From: Chromobotia macracanthus
Taxonomy: Eukaryota > Chordata > Actinopteri > Cypriniformes > Botiidae
Length of the DNA: 64,000 nt
Assembly (NCBI GenBank): GCA_036877525.1
Contig: JAZGTH010000102.1
Location: 806,501-870,500 of the forward strand
Direction of reading: 5' to 3'
Part shown: positions 36,201 to 47,600 of the stretch, piece after piece
Layout of the letters: each line of letters opens with the position of its first letter
How positions within the stretch are numbered: the first letter of the stretch is position 1
The notes under the pieces: model-generated
Database searches by the model: none
Told to the model about the DNA's origin: nothing
The model's input: the letters and a program-made list of their open reading frames with translations, nothing else
Position numbers and translations under genes: made by a program

Positions 36201-39200
36201 TATTTGTGAATAGTAAAGGACCAGAGAGGAGCTGGTTTGTTTTGGCCTGGTTACATTAAACATGGAAATCTGGGGTTTTTCACTTTCTGCTTGACTCTGA
36301 TCTCAGAGGGCATCAAGCAGCTGGACGAACAGAAGAAGATGTTGCAGTCAGAGAGTGCCAAATACTCCAGCGAGAGCCAGAAACTCCAGCAGAAACTGCA
36401 GATCATGACTGAGATGTACCAGGAGAAAGAGCTAAGGCTTCACAGGTGGAGAACCAGAGCACATTCACTGTGTTCCACACAAATTTCATTCTTGATGTTT
36501 TTGTGCTGAATAAACTGGATTAATAATGTGCTGATACTCATGCTCAGAGTTTCTGTTTGGACTTTTGTCAGGATGTTGACAGTGGAGGAGAAAGAACGCT
36601 TACAAAAGGAAGAGAAGCTCAACAAAGCAGGCAGAAAGATCAGCCTCTGTGCAGAGGAGCTCAACACTTACAGGTCAGAGCAGATGGTTTAGAACGTTTG
36701 ATGGTTCCGTTTTGATGGTTCAGTGTCTGATTAGAACAAAGGAAACAGCCTGTAGGACAGGAAATGATATGAGAGAAACGTTCCACAAAACAGGAAGTTT
36801 ACATGTGAGACTCTTTCCCTGTGTTTACATAGACTAAGAGCCAAAGATCTGGAAGATGAGCTGGAGAGAACGTCACAGGCTTACAAGAATCAGGTGAGAC
36901 ATTTGCAACAGGCTTAAACCTATCTGTGGTGATTGATACATTGTGTTAGTGGTTGAGCATATTTTTCTGTGGCAACTGCTGGTGCAGAACTGATGATTTC
37001 CGGTCAGCTCCCAAAGAATTATTGCAAATTATATTATCAGCACAGCAACTTGAAAATATGCACTTTAGTTAAGTATAGTAATTAAAGTGGAGTGACAGTA
37101 GTTAATAGTAATTTTCCTGTGTTAAAAACACATTATTGAACTGTCATTAGCATATTTCAGTGTTTATTTAATGTTTTTTTATCTTGCTATCAGATTGGGT
37201 CTCATGAGAAAAAGGCTCATGATAACTGGGTAAGTTTGTATATCACTGAAGGTTGATGCTTATGAATTGGCAGCAGCTGACAAATGTGTGACGTCCATGT
37301 CTGTGTTACAGCTGGCTGCGAGAGCGGCTGATCGAGATCTAGCTGATGTCAAGAGAGAAAATGCTCTTCTTCACCAGAGGTGAGAAATGCGTTGAGTTTA
37401 CTTTCTGACTACAGTAGAGTGCTTTTGCAGCATCTCATCATTTATATTTACATTTGCAGGCTGACCGATTCACAGTTTAAGATGGAAATTCTTGAAAAGG
37501 ACCCACATGTACGAGAGGGCCGACCTTTATTTAGAGGTGAGATATTCTACAGCAGGGGTCTCCAATCCATGTTCCTAGACCTCCACAGACCTGCAGAGTT
37601 CAACTCTGATCTACTCCAACACACCTTGATGAGCTTCTTCAGGTGAGATTCATTAGAGCTGGAGATAAACTCTGCAGTTCTGTGGATCTCATTGGAGACG
37701 TCTGACCTACACTTTCTCTACCATGCCTGTCTTTGGTAAAACCCTCTGCTTAGTTCAGTCAGGGTTATGGCTATGGACTGAAAGGTAGGAACATTCTAGG
37801 GGCCACAGGTGTGAAGGTCCCACAACAATTCAAGAAGTAATGATGGAAAACAAAGGCTCAACTCAATCAGAATTAACAACTATGGCCCTGAGCTCAATAT
37901 ATATTGTACCTGTAGTGTTGATCTTGATGCATGTTTTTTCTTCCTCAGGTGAGAGATCGCCCTATGCTTCCTCTCCTCTCGGTCACCCATCCTCAGAAAC
38001 ACGGACCTTTCTCTCCCCGCCCACACTGATGGACGGCCCCCCTCAACTCTCACCACAATTTGCAGGGGGCCCGGGGGGTAGAGGTACTTATACATAAGTT
38101 TCTGTTTAAAGGCAAAGTTCACCTCAAAATGAAAATCATTATTTACTCACCCTCATGTCATTTCAAACCTGTATGACTTTGATTGTTTCTGAGGAACACA
38201 AAAGACGTTATTTAAAAGTATGTTGGCAACCAAACAACAGTGTAACCCACTGACTTCCATTCTATGGACATTTCTCAAAATATCTTCTCTTGTGTTCCAC
38301 AGAAGATAATAAGGTCAATTTAGTCATTTATTTCCAATACATTTTAGTTCATTATTTTACATTTAGATGAATCTGATCATGTTTCATTGACACATTAATA
38401 TTTGTCTCTTTTGCGTTCCTTCTTCATTTTCTTCACTTCCTCTTGCTTTGCCCTCATTTGATCCCTCATTCATTCTTTGACTTTTACGGTCATGTCATCA
38501 GCTGCCCGCAGTGTGGTAGAGCCCCCTGGTGGTGGGCCAGACAGGGAGCGCAGTGGCCGTCACTCTGAAAGTCGCTCCCTGTCTCCGTCCCGGGACAGAG
38601 AACACAGGGGTCCTGCTGGTCCTCCAGGTACACTGATGTTCCCCATGCTGTGGCCAAGTGCCTTTCTATATCCTGCCTTTGCAGGTCTTCTCACTTCCTG
38701 TGTAGACAGTGACTGTGTTGTGGTCATGAGAAACTAAATTATAACTGTTTCTGAAACAGAAACTATGAAAAATTATAAAAGTGGACTTTAAACAAAGTAA
38801 TACAGTGCTACCAAAGTGTCGAATATTATTTAGCCATGACAGTGTGTGAGAGAGACTCAGAGAGTGGCTGACTCTGCCCATCCGCTCATTACAGAGCGAC
38901 AGAACTGAGTCTTCTTTGTTCTGGAGGTTTTTGCCTGCTGGCAGAAGTGTCAGGCTTTGTTTCACTGCCCTCTGTAGCTCCTCACCGCCTGGATAAACAC
39001 TGTCACTTCACTTCGGCATCACTGTATTTCCAAATGTCATAATCATACCCACATCAGCACTGGCTCTTTTAGTGTGCATCTTTCCCATTACTGTATGTTT
39101 TTAAAATGTATACATTGTTTTAAATTTAACTAAATGAATATTTAAATAGTTAAATAAATGAAACATGTCTGATTCCACATACAATAGATTTCGGGGCGTT

Positions 39201-40629
39201 TGAGTGTAACATGACTGTTAATTTGTTTTTGGAAGGGCCCCCTCTGCCTGATCCGGGTTTGTCTTTTAGAAGGGCTCCTTTGGGGCCGTACCCAATGGGC
39301 CCTTTGCCTCCTAGACCGCCACTTCCTCCCGAGCCACATTTTGTTGACAAATCAGGTGAGTCTTTCTTTTATGCTTCCATATATAATGTATTTGACCTCT
39401 TAAAGGTCATTGGATATCAGCAGTGGTACGTGTGGAATTATATTTTAAAAAGTCATATGACTCAGGTAATATGAATCTATGGTTGTAAACTAATGCTAAA
39501 TGCTAAATTACATTCAGTAAGAATAATTCATAAGAATTTCTAAGAGCACTAATTTTTTCTCTCTCTTCTGTTTGTTTTGTAGCAGATTCATCATTGCTGA
39601 GAAACAGCTCAGCTGTCAGTGAGAATGAAAACAGAGATGTAAACATTTGATTTGTGAGACAAATGTGTAATAACTCTATGTAAATATACCCATAATGTAT
39701 AGTTACATATAATTGTATCTCCCTCAGGGTCCACACTCAATGCCTGGTGACGTGAGAATGCCCTCTGATCCAGATTCGAGGATGGTGTCTCTTCCCGGGC
39801 CCCTGTTAATGGGAATGCATCCACCATTGGACTCCAGAGATCCAAACTTCCCACACAGAGGCCCTTATCGAGTGCCGGAGCTCTTTCCACCCCATGGGCC
39901 TGGCGGACCCCCCATAGGCAGTATGTCAACCCTGATCTCCACTCGTATGAGTAACAATGTTTACATTAGACCTGTTTAAATGGGTCATTGTTGGTGAACA
40001 TTGAATCAATTGTAACAGAGCAATAACCAGCAAACCTTTACATCACTTTGATTTTTACATCTTATAGAACAGGGTTCTCAAACCTTTTGGGGCCAGGAAC
40101 CCCATACAGCGCAGACAATTTCCCAAGGTCATCCCAGGAACACATTTCATCTTGAGTCATGTTAATATTTATCCTCTCCATGTTTTCTTAAAAGCAATCA
40201 TCAGCAGTAGTAAGACTGGAAAAGTTCTAATAAACCAGACTAGTATAAGCACAAGTTTATAATTTATAACAAATACATTTTGTGGACACCCTGGCTGTGA
40301 ATTGCTTTGAGAACCTGCTATAGGGTTGCCATGTATTCACTGGATTCTTTTTAACAAATAAAAAGCCAGCATGATTTCATTATTTTCTGTCTGATTATGT
40401 GACACTGGATCTCAGTAAAAGTGAATAACATTTAAAACTCTTTTCTGCAGTGCGAGGGACACTTCCTCCCGGAATGTTTGCCAGAGCTCCCCTGCCCCTC
40501 CCTCAACGGCACTATCTGCCAACGAGACCTCCACTTGACAGTTTCTCCCCGGGACCGCCCCCCAGACTCTCCCCTCCAGGAAGTGAGCAGCCCCCCAAAC
40601 AGTCACCTTCACCTCATGACGTCATCTGA
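33207..40629 (+). CDS. mia2: MIA2 / cTAGE5, ER-exit-site cargo export factor (short form)
   Basis: Coding exons: 33207-33311, 33570-33701, 33799-33820, 33904-33992, 34093-34164, 34518-34628, 34877-34948, 35030-35134, 35389-35511, 35592-35691, 35812-35858, 36081-36171, 36307-36445, 36572-36673, 36833-36893, 37194-37229, 37312-37379, 37460-37536, 37949-38083, 38502-38627, 39236-39355, 39583-39638, 39728-39920, 40451-40629. They join in phase to 786 residues (human cTAGE5 about 804). Order: short N-terminus; membrane segment about 56-76 after LPDDIRPGPDLYGLPWEAV; coiled coils about 90-275 and 330-490, with KLQQKLQIMTEMYQEKE and EKKAHDNWLAAR; proline-rich tail from about 518 with SPPTLMDGPPQLSP. 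cTAGE5 works with TANGO1 and Sec12 at ER exit sites, its proline-rich tail contacting Sec23. No SH3 exon lies upstream, so this is the short form. An alternative start is Met at 33,258. Confidence 0.95.
34704..34775 (+). mobile_element. tRNA-like SINE relic in a mia2 intron
   Basis: TAGCTCAATGGGTAG resembles a pol III A box and GGGTTTGAATGC a decayed B box, with spacing like a tRNA-derived SINE head. No body or tail can be defined. Confidence 0.4.
37540..37690. repeat. dispersed repeat in a mia2 intron
   Basis: It begins CAGGGGTCTCCAATCCATG, continues ACCTGCAGAGTTCAACTC and AACACACC, and is followed by an AGCTGGAGATAAACTCTGC-type inverted partner. Such 'caggggtctccaa...ctgcagagtt' blocks are common dispersed repeats in fish as far as I recall. 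It reads open from the preceding exon, but the GTGAGA donor at 37,537 separates it. Confidence 0.5.
38108..38345. repeat. dispersed element copy in a mia2 intron
   Basis: ATTTACTCACCCTCATGTCA (38,141-38,160) is followed by GTATGACTTTG and AGGAACACAAAAG, and later by TTGTGTTCCACAGAAG in inverted sense. It shares its end motif with the element at 17.6 kb. The downstream end is not clear. Confidence 0.6.
40070..40155. repeat. dispersed repeat fragment in a mia2 intron
   Basis: AACAGGGTTCTCAAACCTTT followed by GGGGCCAGGAACCCC resembles the widespread 'ggttctcaaacc...ggaccccc' motif that I associate with hAT-derived repeats. Fragment only. Confidence 0.4.
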
Positions 40630-43501
40630 ACTTCCTGTGTCACTCTGTCTTCCTCTCCTGTGTACAGCTTGCCACTTCCTGTTGTTGCGTTTCCTTTGAT
40701 ATATAACCACAGTTAAAACTTATTAAAAAGTGCAAAGCCTGGTAAAGGATGCAGCACAAGACAGGTTATACAATGAAGAGGAATATTTTGTAATAAACAA
40801 TTTCTGTATTTCAGGTACATTAAAGTGTGTGTGACCTAGAGTGTCTTGTGAATGTCAGTAAACTTTGGGAAATCACTTGGACTGCCTTCTAACATGATTA
40901 CAGATGCTCAGGTTTAATGTTTTGATGCTTGTTTTTTAAATTGAAGGAAGTTGATGAAAGGTTCACGTGTTTGTCACACTGTATATATAGAAATTGTAAC
41001 AAGTATATATTGTAAATAAGATGTTACTGGAGCAGAAGATTTACAAATTAAGTTGCACATCATTCTGCCAGAGAAACGTCCAGGTAGTTAATGATTTTTA
41101 TAGTTTCCTATAACAATTTATGCCCGATTAAAAATGATGAACATTAATATTAAGTACATTAAAGATGTCACTGAATAAAAAAAACCTGCATTGCTTTCTT
41201 TTTTGCACAGAACCTGCACAGAAAAGGTCACATTTTACTCCAAAATCAAATGGCAGAAATTTAAGTATGTTATATAGAAAATTCAACTAATGCTTTTCAA
41301 CTGTTTCCATTTCCCCCACATTTCTGATGTGCATGTTTCTCCACACATCAAATAATCTAGAAGAAAAACAGCTGGAGCTGCTGCCTTCCCTTCAACACGT
41401 GTGATCCACAGACATAACACTGTATCTGCTAATCGAATTCTCACTTCTCAGTTTCACTTCTGCTTTAGCATGTGTGTTCATCTAGCTTGTACCACAAACA
41501 ACAAATAGCTTTTGTTTGGATAAAAGCACCTATTAAATGAATGAACGAAATATTCAAATTGTATTTACTTTGTAAACTGAAAATCATAATGATAATATTT
41601 TTGTTTTTAAACATGTAACTACATAAAAATGTAGTTAATTTCAAAATCATTACCTAAACACCTGTAAGACAACACCTCACATTTTAGTTATGAATGTAGA
41701 AATAATATTAACGCACTTGTTTGTTAGAACTCTTCAAAACACAATATTCAATCTTTTTTTAATGCTTTTATTTACCGATTAAAAAGAAAATGCATTCGTT
41801 CAACATTAATTCAAATCAACATTCAGCTGGTTTATCCATTATCTGTCAAAGTTTTTCACAGATTTTCTGTCTTTATTGTGGAACCTCAAGATCACATTTC
41901 TAACGATTAAAAATCTTCACACCTGTGCCAGAATTCTTCCTGTTTGCAGATGTGAATATGAAACCCAACATTATGTGCTCATCACAGACTAAAAGTAAAC
42001 AGAACACACCTGCCCAGACATTAAAAACTGAAGATCGTAAAACCATTTCTGCATATATATATTTATATATATATATATATCACGTATATGCATGTAACAT
42101 TATCATACTTACCCGTTTATAAGGTGCTCTTAGCACTGCTCATGCCCTGTGATGACCATATTTTATTGCAAACTGTCCTGATTTTAAACAAATGCACAAC
42201 ATTCATACCACATAGAACTGGGGCCTGCTGGCCAGTCTCACAGAGACCATGTCTGAAATCCACGGTTGCCCCGAAATTTCAGTCTCTTCTGAAGAATCAA
42301 GATCTTAAAACAATATTAACAACAATAAGGCCAAGAATTATTGAAAGTTCAGATATTTCTATTTGAGTGACAGAAAAATAAAGAAAAAAGAGCCGCTGGA
42401 TCATATGCATTTGCATAGTTTTGGACTGCTGTAACACCAGTTAGCCAGAGGAAGAGAGAGAAGCCGTGTCGAGCTTATATATGGAGCTTATGAGCTTACA
42501 GTGGAAACACGGTAACCTGGACTCTTAGTTTTAATGATAAAAGTTAACAAAGATTAGAATCAATCCAAACTTCACTTTTAACCCCTCTGAGGGCTGGCCT
42601 GAGGGCTGGCCTGAGGTCAGTTTTCAGTACGGAAGCTATTGGAAAAGCTTTAACAGACAGATGTAACATCGACTTTCCCAAGTGGGGTTTATAGCAGCCT
42701 CTGTACATACAGCTTTCTTCGCACTACAAGAGATTGTGAAATGCCTGTAACATTTCAGAAACTAAAACCAAAACTCTGGGATCCAGCTGCTGAGTTTTAA
42801 CATCTGACTGGCCTGATCTAGACAAAAAAAAGGCCTTCTCCACACATAACATCTAGATGCTCTCGAATTGCTTAAGAATTTCATGGAAGGACGTACAGTC
42901 GTACAATGATTCTAGACCCAAAGCCGAAAAATAAAAACAAGAGTAAAAAATATTTTCATTAGACATTTGGCCATTTTCGTTATTAAATGTCCCAGTGGAA
43001 TGTTCCAAACACGTCTCATAGCAGCTCAGAGGTCTGATAGAACCAGCCTTGATTTTCAATAGTTAAATTACATTCACTTTCACAGTGAGACAGGTGCATT
43101 GTGAGAGATGTAAGACATGTTGACTGAAGCCACAGCACAGCTGTGGACCATCACTTGAGTCCAACCATCCCTCCATTACTATATTTCTCTATTAGTAGTT
43201 GTCATAATACAAGTAGATCATCTAGAACATTAAAGACAGGCCCTTCAGGATTTAGGCTTACTTTGATATTGCCTGATTTCATAAATGTTTCATCCCATGT
43301 CAGCAGCAATTTTTACAATTTAACATTTACATTATTATTTACATTTTTGCTTTAATCTGTATGAAGTATTGAGTTGAGTGATAATGTCGTTTTTGATCTT
43401 AGAATAATAAATGTTGTCACTTTTAGAACAGCATTAGAAAAATTGTGACGCCTCAAGGCAACTGTAAACAACCGATGAAATCTTTCTAATGGTCTAATTA
43501 C
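40630..43501. other. mia2 3' UTR and mia2-fbxo33 intergenic
   Basis: AATAAA signals at 40,792-40,797 and 41,174-41,179 could end mia2 transcripts. The rest is AT-rich, with a short TA run (about 42,054-42,080) and a 13-bp duplication, GAGGGCTGGCCTG, at about 42,590-42,616. The last fbxo33 exon would be expected here on the minus strand, but I found no stretch matching the conserved FBXO33 C-terminus. Confidence 0.5.
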
Positions 43502-44165
43502 CATGAATGATGAGGACAGTGAGGTGCACACAACGCCAGGCGAGCAGATCCAGCGGGTCTTCATTCCGGTTCACGATGAGATCAGGAAACCCTGCATCAT
43601 CTCTCATTAGGATGAAGTGCGTGAGGGTTTTGTGGTACTGCTGTGAGATGAGCTCCACCACACCATCGCTCACCAGCGTGCTGTAGCTGTCCAGATGGAT
43701 CCTCTCCAGAGGAATGCTGGGCTTCAGAACGCGCAGGAGATCCGGGCTGCAAACATCCACAGCCATGATGTAGACGCACAGGTTGGTGCTGCAACGCACC
43801 AGGGCTTTCCAGTTGTCCTCACTGGCTGTTCCATCCAGTGGCTTGACGTCCAGGGTGGCATTGAGCAGGAGAGAGAGGAGATGGAGTGGCATATGGTTGC
43901 CCGAGGCCAGCACACGGCAGATGTCAGAGGTGAAGTCACAGAAGTCCAGAGACGCAAGCGCAGGTGAATGAGCCGTTCCAGCTTGATGGTGGACACCAGG
44001 CTGGGCAGCTGGTTATCCAGCAGGCTGAGGTGCTCCAGAGAGCTGCTGCTGGAGTTAGAGAGAGACCCCAGAGAGCAGGGGGTCATCACACCAAGCATGA
44101 ATGAACATGATAACCACTTCATCTGCCTGCTGTTGGACAGGATCTCCACAAACAGCTGCTGGATT
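43502..44165 (-). pseudogene. fbxo33: fbxo33 single internal exon with 1-base frameshift
   Basis: One exon on the minus strand, bounded by acceptor TTTCAG (44,166 side) and donor GTAATT (43,501 side). Its first part reads IQQLFVEILSNSRQMKWLSC and LEHLSLLDNQLPSL. Its second reads DFCDFTSDICRVLASGNH, LRVLKPSIPLERIHLDSYS and GFPDLIVNRNEDPLDLLAWR, ending LIIHG at the donor. These follow human FBXO33 closely. The two parts are in different frames, and the switch lies at about 43,951-43,962. The exon is 664 bases, whereas its acceptor and donor phases need 665. No F-box exon is visible between here and fam177a1, and no terminal exon to the left. FBXO33 is an SCF substrate receptor reported to target YB-1. 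I call it a broken copy, but an assembly error plus distant exons is possible. Confidence 0.7.
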
Positions 44166-44582
44166 CTGAAAGATTGAGAAGATGGAGAAGAAGCAGTGTT
44201 AGGACATGAAACATCATTTTTAAACGAACAGGATTATGATTTCATTATTCAACGCAAGCTGACAAATAAATACTGCAATGGCATCAGTTAAATTTGATCA
44301 GTCCTTGTACTTTAATGTGGTCTCAATTTATACAAATAAGTCACTGTGTTTGTTTGGAATGCATACTACCATGTTCATGCAGTATGTAATACACATACAA
44401 TTCACATTGCACAAATATTCTTGACCAAATACAAAATATGCAGTAAGCAACCAAAACAATACTACTTGGAATACAGTGCCCACAATGCAATGTGCTTGAC
44501 TTGACCTTCTATGTGAAAATGTTATGAGTGAATCAAACTTGATATCTATCACGTTCTGTACTTGGTAAGATTTCATCCAGTT
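44166..44582. other. spacer between fbxo33 exon and satellite
   Basis: AT-rich sequence with no recognisable exon. If fbxo33 were intact this would be the start of the intron upstream of the preserved exon. Confidence 0.5.
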
Positions 44583-44692
44583 ATGAAAAATACATCACAT
44601 ACATCACATACATTAATACCCCAGATCACATACATCACATACATTATTACCCCAGATCACATACATCACATACATTAATACCCCAGACACTA
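44583..44692. repeat. 31-bp tandem repeat, about 3.5 copies
   Basis: The unit is about ACATACATCACATACATTAA plus TACCCCAGATC. It borders the 32-bp satellite directly but is unrelated in sequence, so two independent tandem arrays sit side by side. Confidence 0.85.
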
Positions 44693-47600
44693 TATCTGAC
44701 ATATGACACTATAAACAGTTTAATAAAGCACTATATGACACTATAAACAGTTTAATAAAGCACTATATGACACTATAAACAGTTTAATAAAGCACTATAT
44801 GACACTATAAACAGTTTAATAAAGCACTATATGACACTATAAACAGTTTAATAAAGCACTATATGACACTATAAACAGTTTAATAAAGCACGTATGACAC
44901 TATAAACAGTTTAATAAAGCACTGTATGACACTATAAACAGTTTAATAAAGCACTGTATGACACTATAAACAGTTTAATAAAGCACCGTATGACACTATA
45001 AACAGTTTAATAAAGCACTATATGACACTATAAACAGTTTAATAAAGCACTATATGACACTATAAACAGTTTAATAAAGCACTGTATGACACTATAAACA
45101 GTTTAATAAAGCACCGTATGACACTATAAACAGTTTAATAAAGCACTGTATGACACTATAAACAGTTTAATAAAGCACCATATGACACTATAAACAGTTT
45201 AATAAAGCACTGTATGACACTATAAACAGTTTAATAAAGCACTATATACATATAATTAATAAACAGTAGACACTATAAACAGTTTAATAAAGCACTATAT
45301 GACACTATAAACAGTTTAATAAAGCACTATATGACACTATAAACAGTTTAATAAAACGATGACACTATAAACAGTTTAATAAAGCACCGTATGACACTAT
45401 AAACAGTTTAATAAAGCACCGTATGACACTATAAACAGTTTAATAAAGCACCGTATGACACTATAAACAGTTTAATAAAGACGTATGACACTATAAACAG
45501 TTTAATAAAGCACCGTATGACACTATAAACAGTTTAATAAAGCACTGTATGACACTATAAACAGTTTAATAAAGCACCATATGACACTATAAACAGTTTA
45601 ATAAAGCACCGTATGACACTATAAACAGTTTAATAAAGCACTGTATGACACTATAAACAGTTTAATAAAGCACTGTATGACACTATAAACAGTTTAATAA
45701 AGCACCGTATGACACTATAAACAGTTTAATAAAGCACCGTATGACACTATAAACAGTTTAATAAAGCACTGTATGACACTATAAACAGTTTAATAAAGCA
45801 CTATATGACACTATAAACAGTTTAATAAAGCACCGTATGACACTATAAACAGTTTAATAAAGCACTATATGACACTATAAACAGTTTAATAAAGCACTGT
45901 ATGACACTATAAACAGTTTAATAAAGCACCGTATGACACTATAAACAGTTTAATAAAGCACTATATGACACTATAAACAGTTTAATAAAGCACTATATGA
46001 CACTATAAACAGTTTAATAAAGCACTGTATGACACTATAAACAGTTTAATAAAGCACCGTATGACACTATAAACAGTTTAATAAAGCACTGTATGACACT
46101 ATAAACAGTTTAATAAAGCACCATATGACACTATAAACAGTTTAATAAAGCACTGTATGACACTATAAACAGTTTAATAAAGCACTATATGACACTATAA
46201 ACAGTTTAATAAAGCACCGTATGACACTATAAACAGTTTAATAAAGCACTATATGACACTATAAACAGTTTAATAAAGCACTATATGACACTATAAACAG
46301 TTTAATAAAGCACCGTATGACACTATAACCAGTTTAATAAAGCACTATATGACACTATAAACAGTTTAATAAAGCACCATATGACACTATAAACAGTTTA
46401 ATAAAGCACTATATGACACTATAAACAGTTTAATAAAGCACCATATGACACTATAAACAGTTTAATAAAGCACCGTATGACACTATAAACAGTTTAATAA
46501 AGCACCGTATGACACTATAAACAGTTTAATAAAGCACCGTATGACACTATAAACAGTTTAATAAAGCACTATATGACACTATAAACAGTTTAATAAAGCA
46601 CCGTATGACACTATAAACAGTTTAATAAAGCACCGTATGACACTATAAACAGTTTAATAAAGCACTATATGACACTATAAACAGTTTAATAAAGCACCGT
46701 ATGACACTATAAACAGTTTAATAAAGCACCGTATGACACTATAAACAGTTTAATAAAGCACTATATGACACTATAAACAGTTTAATAAAGCACCGTATGA
46801 CACTATAAACAGTTTAATAAAGCACCGTATGACACTATAACCAGTTTAATAAAGCACTATATGACACTATAAACAGTTTAATAAAGCACTATATGACACT
46901 ATAAACAGTTTAATAAAGCACTGTATGACACTATAAACAGTTTAATAAAGCACTGTATGACACTATAAACAGTTTAATAAAGCACTATATGACACTATAA
47001 ACAGTTTAATAAAGCACTATATGACACTATAAACAGTTTAATAAAGCACTATATGACACTATAAACAGTTTAATAAAGCACCGTATGACACTATAAACAG
47101 TTTAATAAAGCACTGTATGACACTATAACCAGTTTAATAAAGCACTATATGACACTATAAACAGTTTAATAAACCACTATATGACACTATAAACAGTTTA
47201 ATAAAGCACTGTATGACACTATAAACAGATTAATAAAGCACCGTATGACACTATAAACAGTTTAATAAAGCACTGTATGACACTATAAACAGTTTAATAA
47301 AGCACTGTATGACACTATAAACAGTTTAATAAACCACTATATGACACTATAAACAGTTTAATAAAGCACTGTATGACACTATAAACAGTTTAATAAACCA
47401 CTATATGAGACTATAAACAGTTTAATAAAGCACCGTATGACACTATAAACAGTTTAATAAACCACCGTATGACACTATAAACAGTTTAATAAAGCACCGT
47501 ATGACACTATAAACAGTTTAATAAACCACTATATGACACTATAAACAGTTTAATAAAGCACCGTATGACACTATAAACAGTTTAATAAAGCACTATATGA

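Noticed and set aside
37380..37646. Extension of mia2 exon 18 through the downstream open frame
   Set aside because: The extension consists of a dispersed repeat. The GTGAGA donor at 37,537 joins in phase to the conserved exon at 37,949.
40617..40624. TGACGTCA in the mia2 last exon as a CRE
   Set aside because: It is in coding sequence (His-Asp-Val) at the end of the gene, far from any start site, and is probably coincidental.
42853..43059. Minus-strand frame ending GLESLYDCTSFHEILKQFES as the last fbxo33 exon
   Set aside because: Only a few residues (E-S-L, a late F and a terminal I) align with the FBXO33 C-terminus, the preceding sequence does not match, and no convincing acceptor is in phase.
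44328..44576. 82-codon minus-strand frame beside the fbxo33 exon as an upstream fbxo33 exon
   Set aside because: Its translation has no F-box or leucine-rich pattern and no similarity to FBXO33.
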